Assembly: GCA_016764435.1 (NCBI GenBank)
Contig: JAESRX010000007.1
Span: forward strand, 179,545 to 243,544
Reading direction: 5' to 3'
Source: Flavobacteriaceae bacterium
GTDB lineage: Bacteria; Bacteroidota; Bacteroidia; Flavobacteriales; Flavobacteriaceae
Length of the DNA stretch: 64,000 bases
Shown here piece after piece: positions 29,935-38,491 of the stretch. The position numbers and the translations under genes are program-made. Position 1 is the stretch's first letter; every line of letters starts with the position of its first letter. The notes beneath the pieces are model-generated. The model worked only from the letters and a program-made list of their open reading frames with translations, was not told the DNA's origin and searched no databases.

Positions 29935-31581
29935 TTATTCATCTAAGACTATAAATTCAACTCTTTTGTTTTTTAGATGTTCATAATTTTTACATTTTAC
30001 TCCATTGGAACAATGATTTAATAATTGAGTTTCACCATAACCATCTCCCGTAAGTCTATCGCTAGAAATACCATTATTTATAAGGTATTCGATGATTGTT
30101 TTTGCCCGTTGTTTGGAGAGTGACATATTAAAACTATCATTGGCTCTACTGTCTGTATGTATATTAATTTCCAATCGTATATACGGATGTTTTTCCATGA
30201 GGGCAGTTATTTTATACAATTCTTTTAGTAAGGCAGGTGTCAAGGTATTTTTATTGAGGACGAAGGTTAAATTATTTGGATTCACTTTTAGCATGAGTAT
30301 TTCTCGTACTTGGACAAAATCTAAGATAGGACTTACCTTTATAGTTTTATGAATCTTTGAATTGTTTTTAATTCCAGAAACAAAATACTGGCTACCATCT
30401 GTATAGAATTTTTTAGAAGTAGTGACTTTGTAGGATTTTTTACAATCTGTATTAAAAGTGAAGGTTCCGTCGGCCCCTGTAGTGATTGTTTTAATTAATT
30501 TTTCACTAGTAAAAAACTGTAATATAACACCTGATTCAACCTTGTTTGTATACGAATTTTTAACAATACCTTCTAGTAATTGGGTACAGCCGAGTCGTTT
30601 TAATTGAAACTCAAAAGCCCCTGCTTTTTTATCGTTTGAATCTGTTTCTATGGCGCGCATTATTTTTTTATAATTCTCCTTTTGTAATGAAACAGTAAAT
30701 ACGCTATTGCATGAGAGGTCAAAAGTGAATTTTCCAGCTGCGTTTGTTTGTATTGTTTTAATAAATTCTCCGTCTTTGGAAAGTTCAACGTTTACTTCTT
30801 TTAAAGGGGTATTAGAGCTCTCACTGCGTACCATTCCATAGATAGTTTTAGTGCATTTTACACTTTTTAATGTAAGGTGTTTTATTAAGGTCATCTGTGG
30901 GACTAAAGAAGTATTAAAGAGTACTGTATTACTTTTGAAATGTTCTTTTACTACTTCTATAGTGTAAGTTTTATAGCAGTCTAGACTGAAAGAATAGATA
31001 CCGTCTTCCAGGGTGGTCACCGTTTTTATTTTCTTATTATTCTTTAATAAAGAAACGGAAGCCCCTGCAATGTACTGTCCATTTAAGGAAGATTTTATGG
31101 TGCCACTAATGGTTTGGTAACAATAAGCTCCATCAAGTTGAAAATCTTTTTTTATAATGGTATTGGATTTTATATCTGATTTAAAAGTGATACTTTTTTC
31201 TTCAAAACCGGTTATTTTAATTTTTAAATCATAGGTTTTATTACATAAGAGTTTTAACTGATAACCTCCTGTATAATCGGTTATGATTTCTTTAATTACC
31301 TTATTATTTAAGCTCAGAGTCATGCGAACATGATGCATTGGTTTGTGATCTCCGCTATTGTAAATAACGCCTTGCATAATTTGAAAACAAGTATTTACAT
31401 CAAAATTTACATCTTTAATTATGACTGCTTTTATCTCTGTTGGTGTGAGCTGATTTTTGAGGTTTTTATTGGGAGAAATACTGTCCGTAACTTGTGTTAG
31501 TAATTCGGGAGACTCCATACTGAATAAGGCTGTTTGAAGTCCAATTAAAAATAGTATAATCAGGGTGAATTTTATTTTCAT
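29935..31581 (-). CDS. OmpA-family protein with tandem carboxypeptidase-regulatory-like repeats
   Basis: 548 aa. Signal peptide, about four C-x-x-x-x-G-x-[IV] repeats, C-terminal IRLEINIHTDSRANDSFNMSLSKQRAKTIIEYLINNGISSDRLTGDGYGE. Confidence 0.9.
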   Translation of the reverse strand: MKIKFTLIILFLIGLQTALFSMESPELLTQVTDSISPNKNLKNQLTPTEIKAVIIKDVNFDVNTCFQIMQGVIYNSGDHKPMHHVRMTLSLNNKVIKEIITDYTGGYQLKLLCNKTYDLKIKITGFEEKSITFKSDIKSNTIIKKDFQLDGAYCYQTISGTIKSSLNGQYIAGASVSLLKNNKKIKTVTTLEDGIYSFSLDCYKTYTIEVVKEHFKSNTVLFNTSLVPQMTLIKHLTLKSVKCTKTIYGMVRSESSNTPLKEVNVELSKDGEFIKTIQTNAAGKFTFDLSCNSVFTVSLQKENYKKIMRAIETDSNDKKAGAFEFQLKRLGCTQLLEGIVKNSYTNKVESGVILQFFTSEKLIKTITTGADGTFTFNTDCKKSYKVTTSKKFYTDGSQYFVSGIKNNSKIHKTIKVSPILDFVQVREILMLKVNPNNLTFVLNKNTLTPALLKELYKITALMEKHPYIRLEINIHTDSRANDSFNMSLSKQRAKTIIEYLINNGISSDRLTGDGYGETQLLNHCSNGVKCKNYEHLKNKRVEFIVLDE

Positions 31582-32036
31582 GAAAATAATTTTTTAAAAA
31601 CCCATGCAGGTCCTATTAGTAAAAATTGTAAATCTTTTAAAAATGATGGTTTTTTTCCTTCTATAGAATGTCCATAAAACTGCCCTGCCCAAGCAATAAT
31701 AAAAAGGATAATTGAAAAAAGAAAGAGGTTGATTTTTTCGCTAATATAATAGTTTCCTATGATACAGAGTATTGAAAAGAGTAACATTTGGATAAAAACT
31801 TTAAAAGAGAGGCGTAGGTAAAAAATGAGGGCAGGGATTAACAGTATCACAGCCCAATTAACAATTAAAGGGTTGTTTAATCCTGATACTCTCATTAATA
31901 AAGAAGAAGGAATACACATTACAACTCCTATGATACTAAAAAAAATGGCAGGAACACATAGGTAGTGTATTGTTTGATTCGTGGAGTTTTGATGACTGAT
32001 GGCATATTCGCTAAACCATTGTTGCATTGTTTTCAT
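31578..32036 (-). CDS. DUF962/Mpo1-like membrane protein
   Basis: 152 aa. WFSEYAISHQNSTNQTIHYLCVPAIFFSIIGVV, WAGQFYGHSIEGKKPSFLKDLQFLLIGPAWV. Confidence 0.9.
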   Translation of the reverse strand: MKTMQQWFSEYAISHQNSTNQTIHYLCVPAIFFSIIGVVMCIPSSLLMRVSGLNNPLIVNWAVILLIPALIFYLRLSFKVFIQMLLFSILCIIGNYYISEKINLFLFSIILFIIAWAGQFYGHSIEGKKPSFLKDLQFLLIGPAWVFKKLFS

Positions 32037-32240
32037 AGGGTTTTACTATTTTTTTTGGGGGAATCTACTTCTATTGCATCTTTTAATCATTGGGTTATTT
32101 AATGATGAAAAAGCATGGGATATTAGTTGTAGTATATTAAATGTACAAAAAAAATATGAAAGGAATAGATTTATAGGGGTTTGAGCTCTTCGTTTTTAGG
32201 AGAATCCTTATATTTGAGTGCAATCTAAAGTAATTAAATA

Positions 32241-33872
32241 ATGTCAAAAACAATTAGTGAACCCTATGATTATATCATTGTAGGCTCTGGTTTTGGAGGG
32301 AGTGTTGCTGCCATGCGTTTGTCTGAAAAAGGATATAACGTTTTGGTGATAGAAAAAGGGAAACACTTTAGAAGTAAGGATTTTCCTAAGACTAATTGGA
32401 ACCTGAAAAAGTACCTATGGATGCCTTTAATAAAGTGCTTTGGTTTTCAGAAGCTTTCTTTCTTTAATAAAGTATTTATACTTAGTGGTGTAGGTGTTGG
32501 AGGTGGGAGTCTAGTGTATGCGAATACCCATATGCATCCTCCAGAAAGTTTTTTTAAAAATGATGCTTGGAGTCGATTTAAAGATTGGAAAATGGTGTTG
32601 GCTCCTTTTTATAAAACAGCCAATTTTATGCTGGGGAGCACCCCCGCAAAGGCGACTAATATTGAGGATGAACTCTTACGTGAAGTGGCGATGGATATGG
32701 GAAGGGAAAATTCCTATGCGAAGGTAGATGTAGGTGTTTATTACGGAGATACCAAAACAGCCGTAGATCCTTATTTTAATGGACATGGCCCCTTGAGAAA
32801 TGGATGTACTGAATGTGCAGGCTGTATGGTGGGCTGTAGAGAGAATGCAAAAAACACGTTGGATAAGAATTACTTGTATTTTGCCCAATCCAATGGTGCG
32901 AGAATACACGCAGAAACACTGGTGGAAAAAATAATTTTTGATAAGGAGATGGGTGAGTACACGGTAGAAACTCACTGCAGTACCAAGTATTTTAAGCGAA
33001 ATAAACAGCAGTTTAAAACCAAAGGTATTATTCTGAGTGGGGGAGTTTTAGGCACGTTAGACTTACTATTAAAACAGAAATATACGTATAAGACACTGCC
33101 TAAATTATCTGATACGCTGGGCGAAAATTTGAGAACGAATTCGGAATCCTTGATCGGCGTCATAAGCAAAGAGGTTAAATTAAATAACGGGGTAGCCATC
33201 AGTTCTGTCTTTAATCCTGACGATGATACTCATATCGAATTGGTGAAGTTTCCAAATGGTTCTAGTTCTATGGTGAAAATGGCGACTATAGCAGTGGATG
33301 AACAAAATCCTTTATTGAGGTTACTTAAGTTTCCGATTGAAATAATAAAACATCCAAGGCGGTTTTTACGCATGTTGTTTGGAAGTAAATTAGCAGAGAA
33401 TTCTGTGATTTTATTGGTGATGCAATCCTTAGACAATGCTTTAAAAATGACCTGGAAAAAAGGACTGTTTGGTGCGCACTTAAGTATTCAAGCAACCCAT
33501 GGGAAGTTAACAGTGCCTGCCTATATTCCGATTGGTCAAAAAGTGATGCATAAATACGCTGAAAAAGTAAAGGGTTTTGGAGCCAATGCGATTACTGAAA
33601 TTGGTTTTAATATGAGTAGTACAGCCCATATTATTGGTGGTTGTCCTATGGGAGAGAATGCAACGAATGGGACGGTAGATACTCTATTTAATGTATTCAA
33701 TTATCCCAATATGAAAATAATGGATGCTTCTATAATCCCATGTAACTTAGGGGTAAATCCTAGTTTGACTATTACGGCTTTAAGTGAATATGCCATGAGT
33801 CAGGTTCCAGAGAAGGAGGGGAATATTAAAGTTAAATTAGAAGATAAAATAGCTCGAAAAGCTGTTCTTTAA
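32241..33872 (+). CDS. GMC-family oxidoreductase (cholesterol oxidase-like)
   Basis: 543 aa. DYIIVGSGFGGSVAAMRLSEKGYNVLVIEKG, CTECAGCMVGCRENAKNTLDKNYLYFA, GGCPMGENATNGTVD. Confidence 0.92.
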   Translation: MSKTISEPYDYIIVGSGFGGSVAAMRLSEKGYNVLVIEKGKHFRSKDFPKTNWNLKKYLWMPLIKCFGFQKLSFFNKVFILSGVGVGGGSLVYANTHMHPPESFFKNDAWSRFKDWKMVLAPFYKTANFMLGSTPAKATNIEDELLREVAMDMGRENSYAKVDVGVYYGDTKTAVDPYFNGHGPLRNGCTECAGCMVGCRENAKNTLDKNYLYFAQSNGARIHAETLVEKIIFDKEMGEYTVETHCSTKYFKRNKQQFKTKGIILSGGVLGTLDLLLKQKYTYKTLPKLSDTLGENLRTNSESLIGVISKEVKLNNGVAISSVFNPDDDTHIELVKFPNGSSSMVKMATIAVDEQNPLLRLLKFPIEIIKHPRRFLRMLFGSKLAENSVILLVMQSLDNALKMTWKKGLFGAHLSIQATHGKLTVPAYIPIGQKVMHKYAEKVKGFGANAITEIGFNMSSTAHIIGGCPMGENATNGTVDTLFNVFNYPNMKIMDASIIPCNLGVNPSLTITALSEYAMSQVPEKEGNIKVKLEDKIARKAVL

Positions 33873-34126
33873 AGCCGTTGTTTCTTTTTATAATTAGCAT
33901 GGATATGTCGAGTGATATTTACACTGACTGTTGTGACGATGCTGAATTAACTGACGCATCATTTTTCCGTCTTTCCTGTTGATGCCAGCGATTTATTCCG
34001 TGGATAAATTCACACGGAGTATTACGGTGTCTTTCTCTGTAATTAGCAATCTATTTTTCTAGACGACATGTATAATGGAAGGAGTTTAAGAGCTCCTAGA
34101 GGATGATAAAACAGCTTAAGCGCTCA

Positions 34127-34816
34127 TTATTGCAACGTTTTTATTATTTTTTTCGCATTTCTTAAAGAAGGATTTAATGTTAGTGCCATTTTATAATTGG
34201 TCAATGCCAAAGTAGAATCACCATTTTTAAGATAGGCCTCTGCTAGGCTATCATATACATTATAACTGTTTGGGTGTAGCGCAACATTTAATTTAAAATA
34301 GAAGATGGCTTTTTGGATGGAATCCTTGCGTAATTGAGCGTAGCCTTTTTTGTTCCAATCAGACTCCTCAATGATTGGGCTGAGACTGTCATTTTTTTGA
34401 ATCTTTAAATACGCTTTTAATGCTTTAGGATAATCACCAGAAGCTATGTATTCCATGGCGAATTTATAGGAGGCAGGAATTTTTTTATAGGTATTAGGAA
34501 TGCTGTCTTTTTTCGATTTTTTTAAAACATCAATGCTAATTGGAGTATCAGAAAAATTAAATTTAATTTTTTGATTGATTTCTTTGATGTAATAATCTGT
34601 AGTATTCATTGCTAAGGGCTGTATGTTTTTTAAACCTCCCCAGTTTAAGTATAATTCGTTTTCTACATAAAAGACTTGTATAAACTCATCTTCGTTAAGT
34701 AAATAGCGACCTTCTGTTTTTTTAATAAATTCCGGACTTATTTCTGAAGAATCACAGGATGTAAAGAATTGAATACATAAAATGAATACAAAGGATGCAA
34801 CTATTTTTCTGAGCAT
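34127..34816 (-). CDS. TPR-repeat lipoprotein
   Basis: 229 aa. Lipobox FFTSCDSS, C-terminal TPRs (NSYNVYDSLAEAYLKNGDSTLALTNYKMALTLNPSLRNAKKII). Confidence 0.82.
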   Translation of the reverse strand: MLRKIVASFVFILCIQFFTSCDSSEISPEFIKKTEGRYLLNEDEFIQVFYVENELYLNWGGLKNIQPLAMNTTDYYIKEINQKIKFNFSDTPISIDVLKKSKKDSIPNTYKKIPASYKFAMEYIASGDYPKALKAYLKIQKNDSLSPIIEESDWNKKGYAQLRKDSIQKAIFYFKLNVALHPNSYNVYDSLAEAYLKNGDSTLALTNYKMALTLNPSLRNAKKIIKTLQ

Positions 34817-34879
34817 GGATAAGAAGTTTGATGATGTTAGCTATAATGATTGCTAATAAGACGCGTTAAGTTGGGAATT

Positions 34880-34896
34880 GTTACAAATATTGTAAC
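34880..34896. promoter_or_regulatory. Operator-like palindrome upstream of TPR lipoprotein gene
   Basis: GTTACAA-ata-TTGTAAC, 7-bp perfect arms, 64 bp upstream of the ATG at 34816. Confidence 0.4.
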
Positions 34897-35067
34897 TATT
34901 TGTTTTATACTAACGATGTTTCTAAATGATTGTTTAAAGGTTGTATTTATCGTAGTTATTTTCAGAAGGAAAATTAAGAAAATGGAGGTAGTCGTTTGGT
35001 TTTTTAACAATGAGAAGCTATGATTAAAATCGGTCCTTTGAGTACTTTTTAATTTTGAAATTGCGCA

Positions 35068-35097
35068 TAAAAAAAGCCCGCTATTTGCGGGCTTTTA
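35068..35097. terminator. Hairpin terminator
   Basis: aaaaaagcccgc-tattt-gcgggctttt. Confidence 0.85.
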
Positions 35098-35115
35098 GAA
35101 GGTATTATTGGAATC

Positions 35116-36078
35116 TTATTTAACGTCCATTAATTCAACGTCAAATATTAAGATAGCATTTGGAGGAATTACTCCACCAGCTCCTTGTTCTCCATAAGCC
35201 AATTCAGAAGGGATTACAAAACGAGCTTTATCACCCACTTTTAATAATTGAATTCCTTCGTCCCATCCTGCAATCACTTGACCGATTCCCAATTTAAAAT
35301 CGATAGGTTGTTTGCGGTCATAAGAAGAATCAAATACAGTTCCGTCTAATAATTGTCCTTTATAGTGTACAGAAACTGTTTTGTTTTTAGCAGCTTGTGT
35401 TCCAGTTCCAACTTGTAATACTTTGTAACGTAATCCACTTGGAGTTACATCATAACCAGCACTTTCTTTTTCTAATAAAGCTTCTTGCTCTTTTTGAGCA
35501 TTTGATGCAGCGTCTAAACGACTCCCTTCAAATGTTCTAAAAGCTTCAATAGCGTTAAATGCTTCTGCAGCTGCTCCAACTTTTACAATCTCTAAAGATT
35601 CTAATTTGTCATCTTGAGCGATGCTATTTACAATATCCATTCCTTCAACAACATTACCGAAAACGGTATGTTTGTTATCTAACCAAGGAGTTTCTATATG
35701 TGTAATATAGAATTGACTTCCGTTAGAAGCAGGTCCAGAGTTTGCCATAGATAAAATTCCAGGACGGTCGTGTTTTAAATCAGCATGAAATTCATCTGCA
35801 AATTTATAACCAGGGTCTCCCATTCCAGATCCTTGTGGACATCCACCTTGAATCATAAAATCAGCGATTACTCTGTGAAAATTTAAACCATCATAGAAAG
35901 GAGTTCCTTGCTCCTTTACTTTGTTTTCCATGTTTCCTTCAGCTAAAGCAACAAAGTTACCAACTGTTCCAGGAGTCTTTTCAAATTCTAAATTTACTAA
36001 AATAGCACCTTTAGAGGTGTTAAATTTTGCGTATAATCCGTTGTTCATTGTTCTAATTTTTGTGGTGCAAAGATACAT
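35116..36078 (-). CDS. Dual-family peptidylprolyl isomerase (cyclophilin-FKBP fusion)
   Basis: 320 aa. Cyclophilin motifs NFHRVIADFMIQGGCPQGSG, MANSGPASNGSQFYITH, then FKBP motifs VSVHYKGQLLDGTVFDSSYDRKQPIDFKLG, IPSELAYGEQGAGGVIPPNAILIFDVEL. Start may be the internal MNNGLYAKF. Confidence 0.95.
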   Translation of the reverse strand: MYLCTTKIRTMNNGLYAKFNTSKGAILVNLEFEKTPGTVGNFVALAEGNMENKVKEQGTPFYDGLNFHRVIADFMIQGGCPQGSGMGDPGYKFADEFHADLKHDRPGILSMANSGPASNGSQFYITHIETPWLDNKHTVFGNVVEGMDIVNSIAQDDKLESLEIVKVGAAAEAFNAIEAFRTFEGSRLDAASNAQKEQEALLEKESAGYDVTPSGLRYKVLQVGTGTQAAKNKTVSVHYKGQLLDGTVFDSSYDRKQPIDFKLGIGQVIAGWDEGIQLLKVGDKARFVIPSELAYGEQGAGGVIPPNAILIFDVELMDVK

Positions 36079-36149
36079 TCTTTAAATCGTTGTCCCTATT
36101 TTTTTTATTGTAATTTATTAGTCAGCAAGTTAGTGTTAAAAAAAATACT

Positions 36150-36809
36150 TTATTTTTTCAATCTATCTAAGACCCATTGTTTTAAATCATAAAAGTTTTG
36201 AGGCGCTATTCCATGTCCTACGGGATATTCTTGGTAACTATGTTTTATGTTTAGCTGTTTTAAGAATTCGGGTGCTTTATTTGCCCATGCTACTGGAATT
36301 ACTTGGTCTACACTTCCGTGAGAGATAAAGAAATCTAGGTGTTCATAGTTTTTTGTTTCCAAATCCGAGGGCATTAAGTCTGGATTTATGTGCCCGCTTA
36401 AAGCAATGATGTTTTTTACTTTTTCTGGATAATTTAAGGCGACTGAATAACTCAGGATGGTTCCTTGGCTAAATCCTAGTAAAAAAGTATTTTCTGGACT
36501 GCAGGTGTATTTCTCTTGAATTTGAGTGATAAACTTTCCTAAGGTTTCGCGTGCTTCTATCGCTTCTGGAATGTCAGAAAATTTTTCGTCTGCACTGTCA
36601 AAATGGATCGTGTACCATGCATAAGCGCCCATTCCTAAAAACATAGGTGCTTGTACACTTACAATTAGTAATTCCTCAGGTAACTCTTCTGCAAATGAAA
36701 ATAAATCTTGCTCATTACTACCATAACCATGAAACATAAATAATAAGGGTTGGTTACTTACTTTTATTTTAGGTTCTCGTACTATATATTCTAATGCTAA
36801 ATCGCTCAT
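36150..36809 (-). CDS. Alpha/beta hydrolase (phospholipase/carboxylesterase family)
   Basis: 219 aa. LLFMFHGYGSNEQDLFSFAEELP, LLGFSQGTILSYSVAL, SHGSVDQVIPV. Confidence 0.92.
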   Translation of the reverse strand: MSDLALEYIVREPKIKVSNQPLLFMFHGYGSNEQDLFSFAEELPEELLIVSVQAPMFLGMGAYAWYTIHFDSADEKFSDIPEAIEARETLGKFITQIQEKYTCSPENTFLLGFSQGTILSYSVALNYPEKVKNIIALSGHINPDLMPSDLETKNYEHLDFFISHGSVDQVIPVAWANKAPEFLKQLNIKHSYQEYPVGHGIAPQNFYDLKQWVLDRLKK

Positions 36810-36822
36810 AATTATGTATAAA

Positions 36823-36845
36823 AAAGTCGCACAATAGGTGCGACT
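36823..36845 (-). terminator. Hairpin terminator
   Basis: aagtcgcac-aatag-gtgcgactt downstream of the minus-strand gene ending at 36874. Confidence 0.75.
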
Positions 36846-36873
36846 TCAAAAATAGTATTTATCTATTAATTTT

Positions 36874-37200
36874 TTAGATTCCTTTGAACCAATCTTGAAA
36901 TAAATCTCCGAATAAGGGGATTTTTTTCTCCTGTCCTTTCAAACAACCAATAAATCCGGTAATCCAAAAAATAAACAGGGTAATATGTAAAAATCGGGCT
37001 ACCGTAGGAATTCCCACGAGGCTTCCTATGGCTCCAGCGAGTAATTGTAAAAGTAACAAACCTATCATTTGTCGAATATGGAAAGAGGTGAAACTGTTTC
37101 TCTTAGAGTTATTCATGATAAATCCAATGAGGAGTCCTGGCCAGGATAAATAACTTATAATAGCGGCTGTTTTTCCTTCTTCAATATGTTGATTATGCAT
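36874..37200 (-). CDS. Small multi-TM membrane protein (DUF4870-like)
   Basis: 108 aa hydrophobic. AAIISYLSWPGLLIGFIMNN, FTSFHIRQMIGLLLLQ. Confidence 0.75.
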   Translation of the reverse strand: MHNQHIEEGKTAAIISYLSWPGLLIGFIMNNSKRNSFTSFHIRQMIGLLLLQLLAGAIGSLVGIPTVARFLHITLFIFWITGFIGCLKGQEKKIPLFGDLFQDWFKGI

Positions 37201-37240
37201 CGTTTTTATAGTAGTTTGTATTCTTTATAAATGTACAACT

Positions 37241-38491
37241 TTAATTCTGGATAAGCATTCTATTGGCAATAACTCCGTATACAATACCTTTCATCTCTTT
37301 ATTTAAAAAGATGGAGTTTTTAGAGGTGGAAATTATATTGTTTTTTGTGAATGTGTAAGTAGGAGCAGGGTTGAAAAATGTGATGTCCGCTTTGTTTCCA
37401 ACTTTAATACTGTTCTCAGGGATAGAAAAACGTGCTTTAGCTGTTAGTTTTTCTATAATAAGAGTAAGGTCTAAAATACCGTTTAAAGCACCAAAGATAC
37501 TTTCCAATCCAATGGTTCCGTATTTAGCATTCTGGAATTCTACTTTTTTATCTTCGATAGTGATGGGTTGATGATCACTGGTAATCATATCGACAGTTCC
37601 GTCCTTTAAACCTTGAATCAAGGCCTCCACATCTGAAGGTGTTCTCAAAGGAGGTCTCACTTTATTACGACTGTCAAAGTACTGTAATTCATGATCAGTA
37701 ATGCATAAATGATGGGCAGCTACACTACACGTAACATTCAGGCCTTTACGTTTAGCATCCTTAATTAATTGTACTGATTTTTCAGTGCTAATAGTAGGGA
37801 TGTGTAGTTTTCCTTGTGTGTATTCCAGTAAAAATAAATCTCTTACTATTTGTAATTCTTCTGCCATGGCAGGAATTCCTTTCAATCCGTATTTAGTGCT
37901 ATTAATTCCTTCATGTACCAAGCCATGTTGCGCAATACTATCGTCTTGTGGATAACTCAAGAGCAATCCGTCAAAATTCTGCGTATATAAAAGTCCTACT
38001 TTTAGTAGGTTGGCGTTGTGTATGGGTTTTTTATAATCGCCAAAGGCGATGGCTCCTGAATTTTGCATGTCAAACATTTCTGCCATGTCCTTACCTTCGG
38101 ATTGTTTCGTAAAGGCCCCGATAGGGTACAAGTTGGTTGCAGCATGTTGCGCTTTAGAAATCAAAAATTCTACAGACGATTTATTGTCAATTACAGGGGC
38201 ACTGTTCGGGTTTACTGCAATGTGAGTAAAACCACTTTTAGCCGCCGTATTTAAACCGTTCTTTATTGTCTCTCTGTCTTCTAAACCAGGTTCTCCAAAA
38301 CAAACACTAGAGTCAAACCATCCTTGAGATACATGTAGATTCTCTAGATTTAACAGGGTGTCATCTTGTTTTGTGTCAATCGTGTCTTCTATGGAAGTGA
38401 TGGTTCCGTTTTCGATTAAAATATCTTTAGTTTGACCATCAAAAGGGCTTGATTTGTCAATGATTTTTGAATTCTGTAGAATAATTCTCAT
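37241..38491 (-). CDS. Dihydroorotase-like protein, probably non-catalytic
   Basis: 416 aa. GEPGLEDRETIKNGLNTAAKSGFTHIAVNPNSAPV, VRPPLRTPSDVEALIQGLKDGTVDMITSDHQPI. The usual DIHVH metal motif reads DSSVC. Confidence 0.88.
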   Translation of the reverse strand: MRIILQNSKIIDKSSPFDGQTKDILIENGTITSIEDTIDTKQDDTLLNLENLHVSQGWFDSSVCFGEPGLEDRETIKNGLNTAAKSGFTHIAVNPNSAPVIDNKSSVEFLISKAQHAATNLYPIGAFTKQSEGKDMAEMFDMQNSGAIAFGDYKKPIHNANLLKVGLLYTQNFDGLLLSYPQDDSIAQHGLVHEGINSTKYGLKGIPAMAEELQIVRDLFLLEYTQGKLHIPTISTEKSVQLIKDAKRKGLNVTCSVAAHHLCITDHELQYFDSRNKVRPPLRTPSDVEALIQGLKDGTVDMITSDHQPITIEDKKVEFQNAKYGTIGLESIFGALNGILDLTLIIEKLTAKARFSIPENSIKVGNKADITFFNPAPTYTFTKNNIISTSKNSIFLNKEMKGIVYGVIANRMLIQN

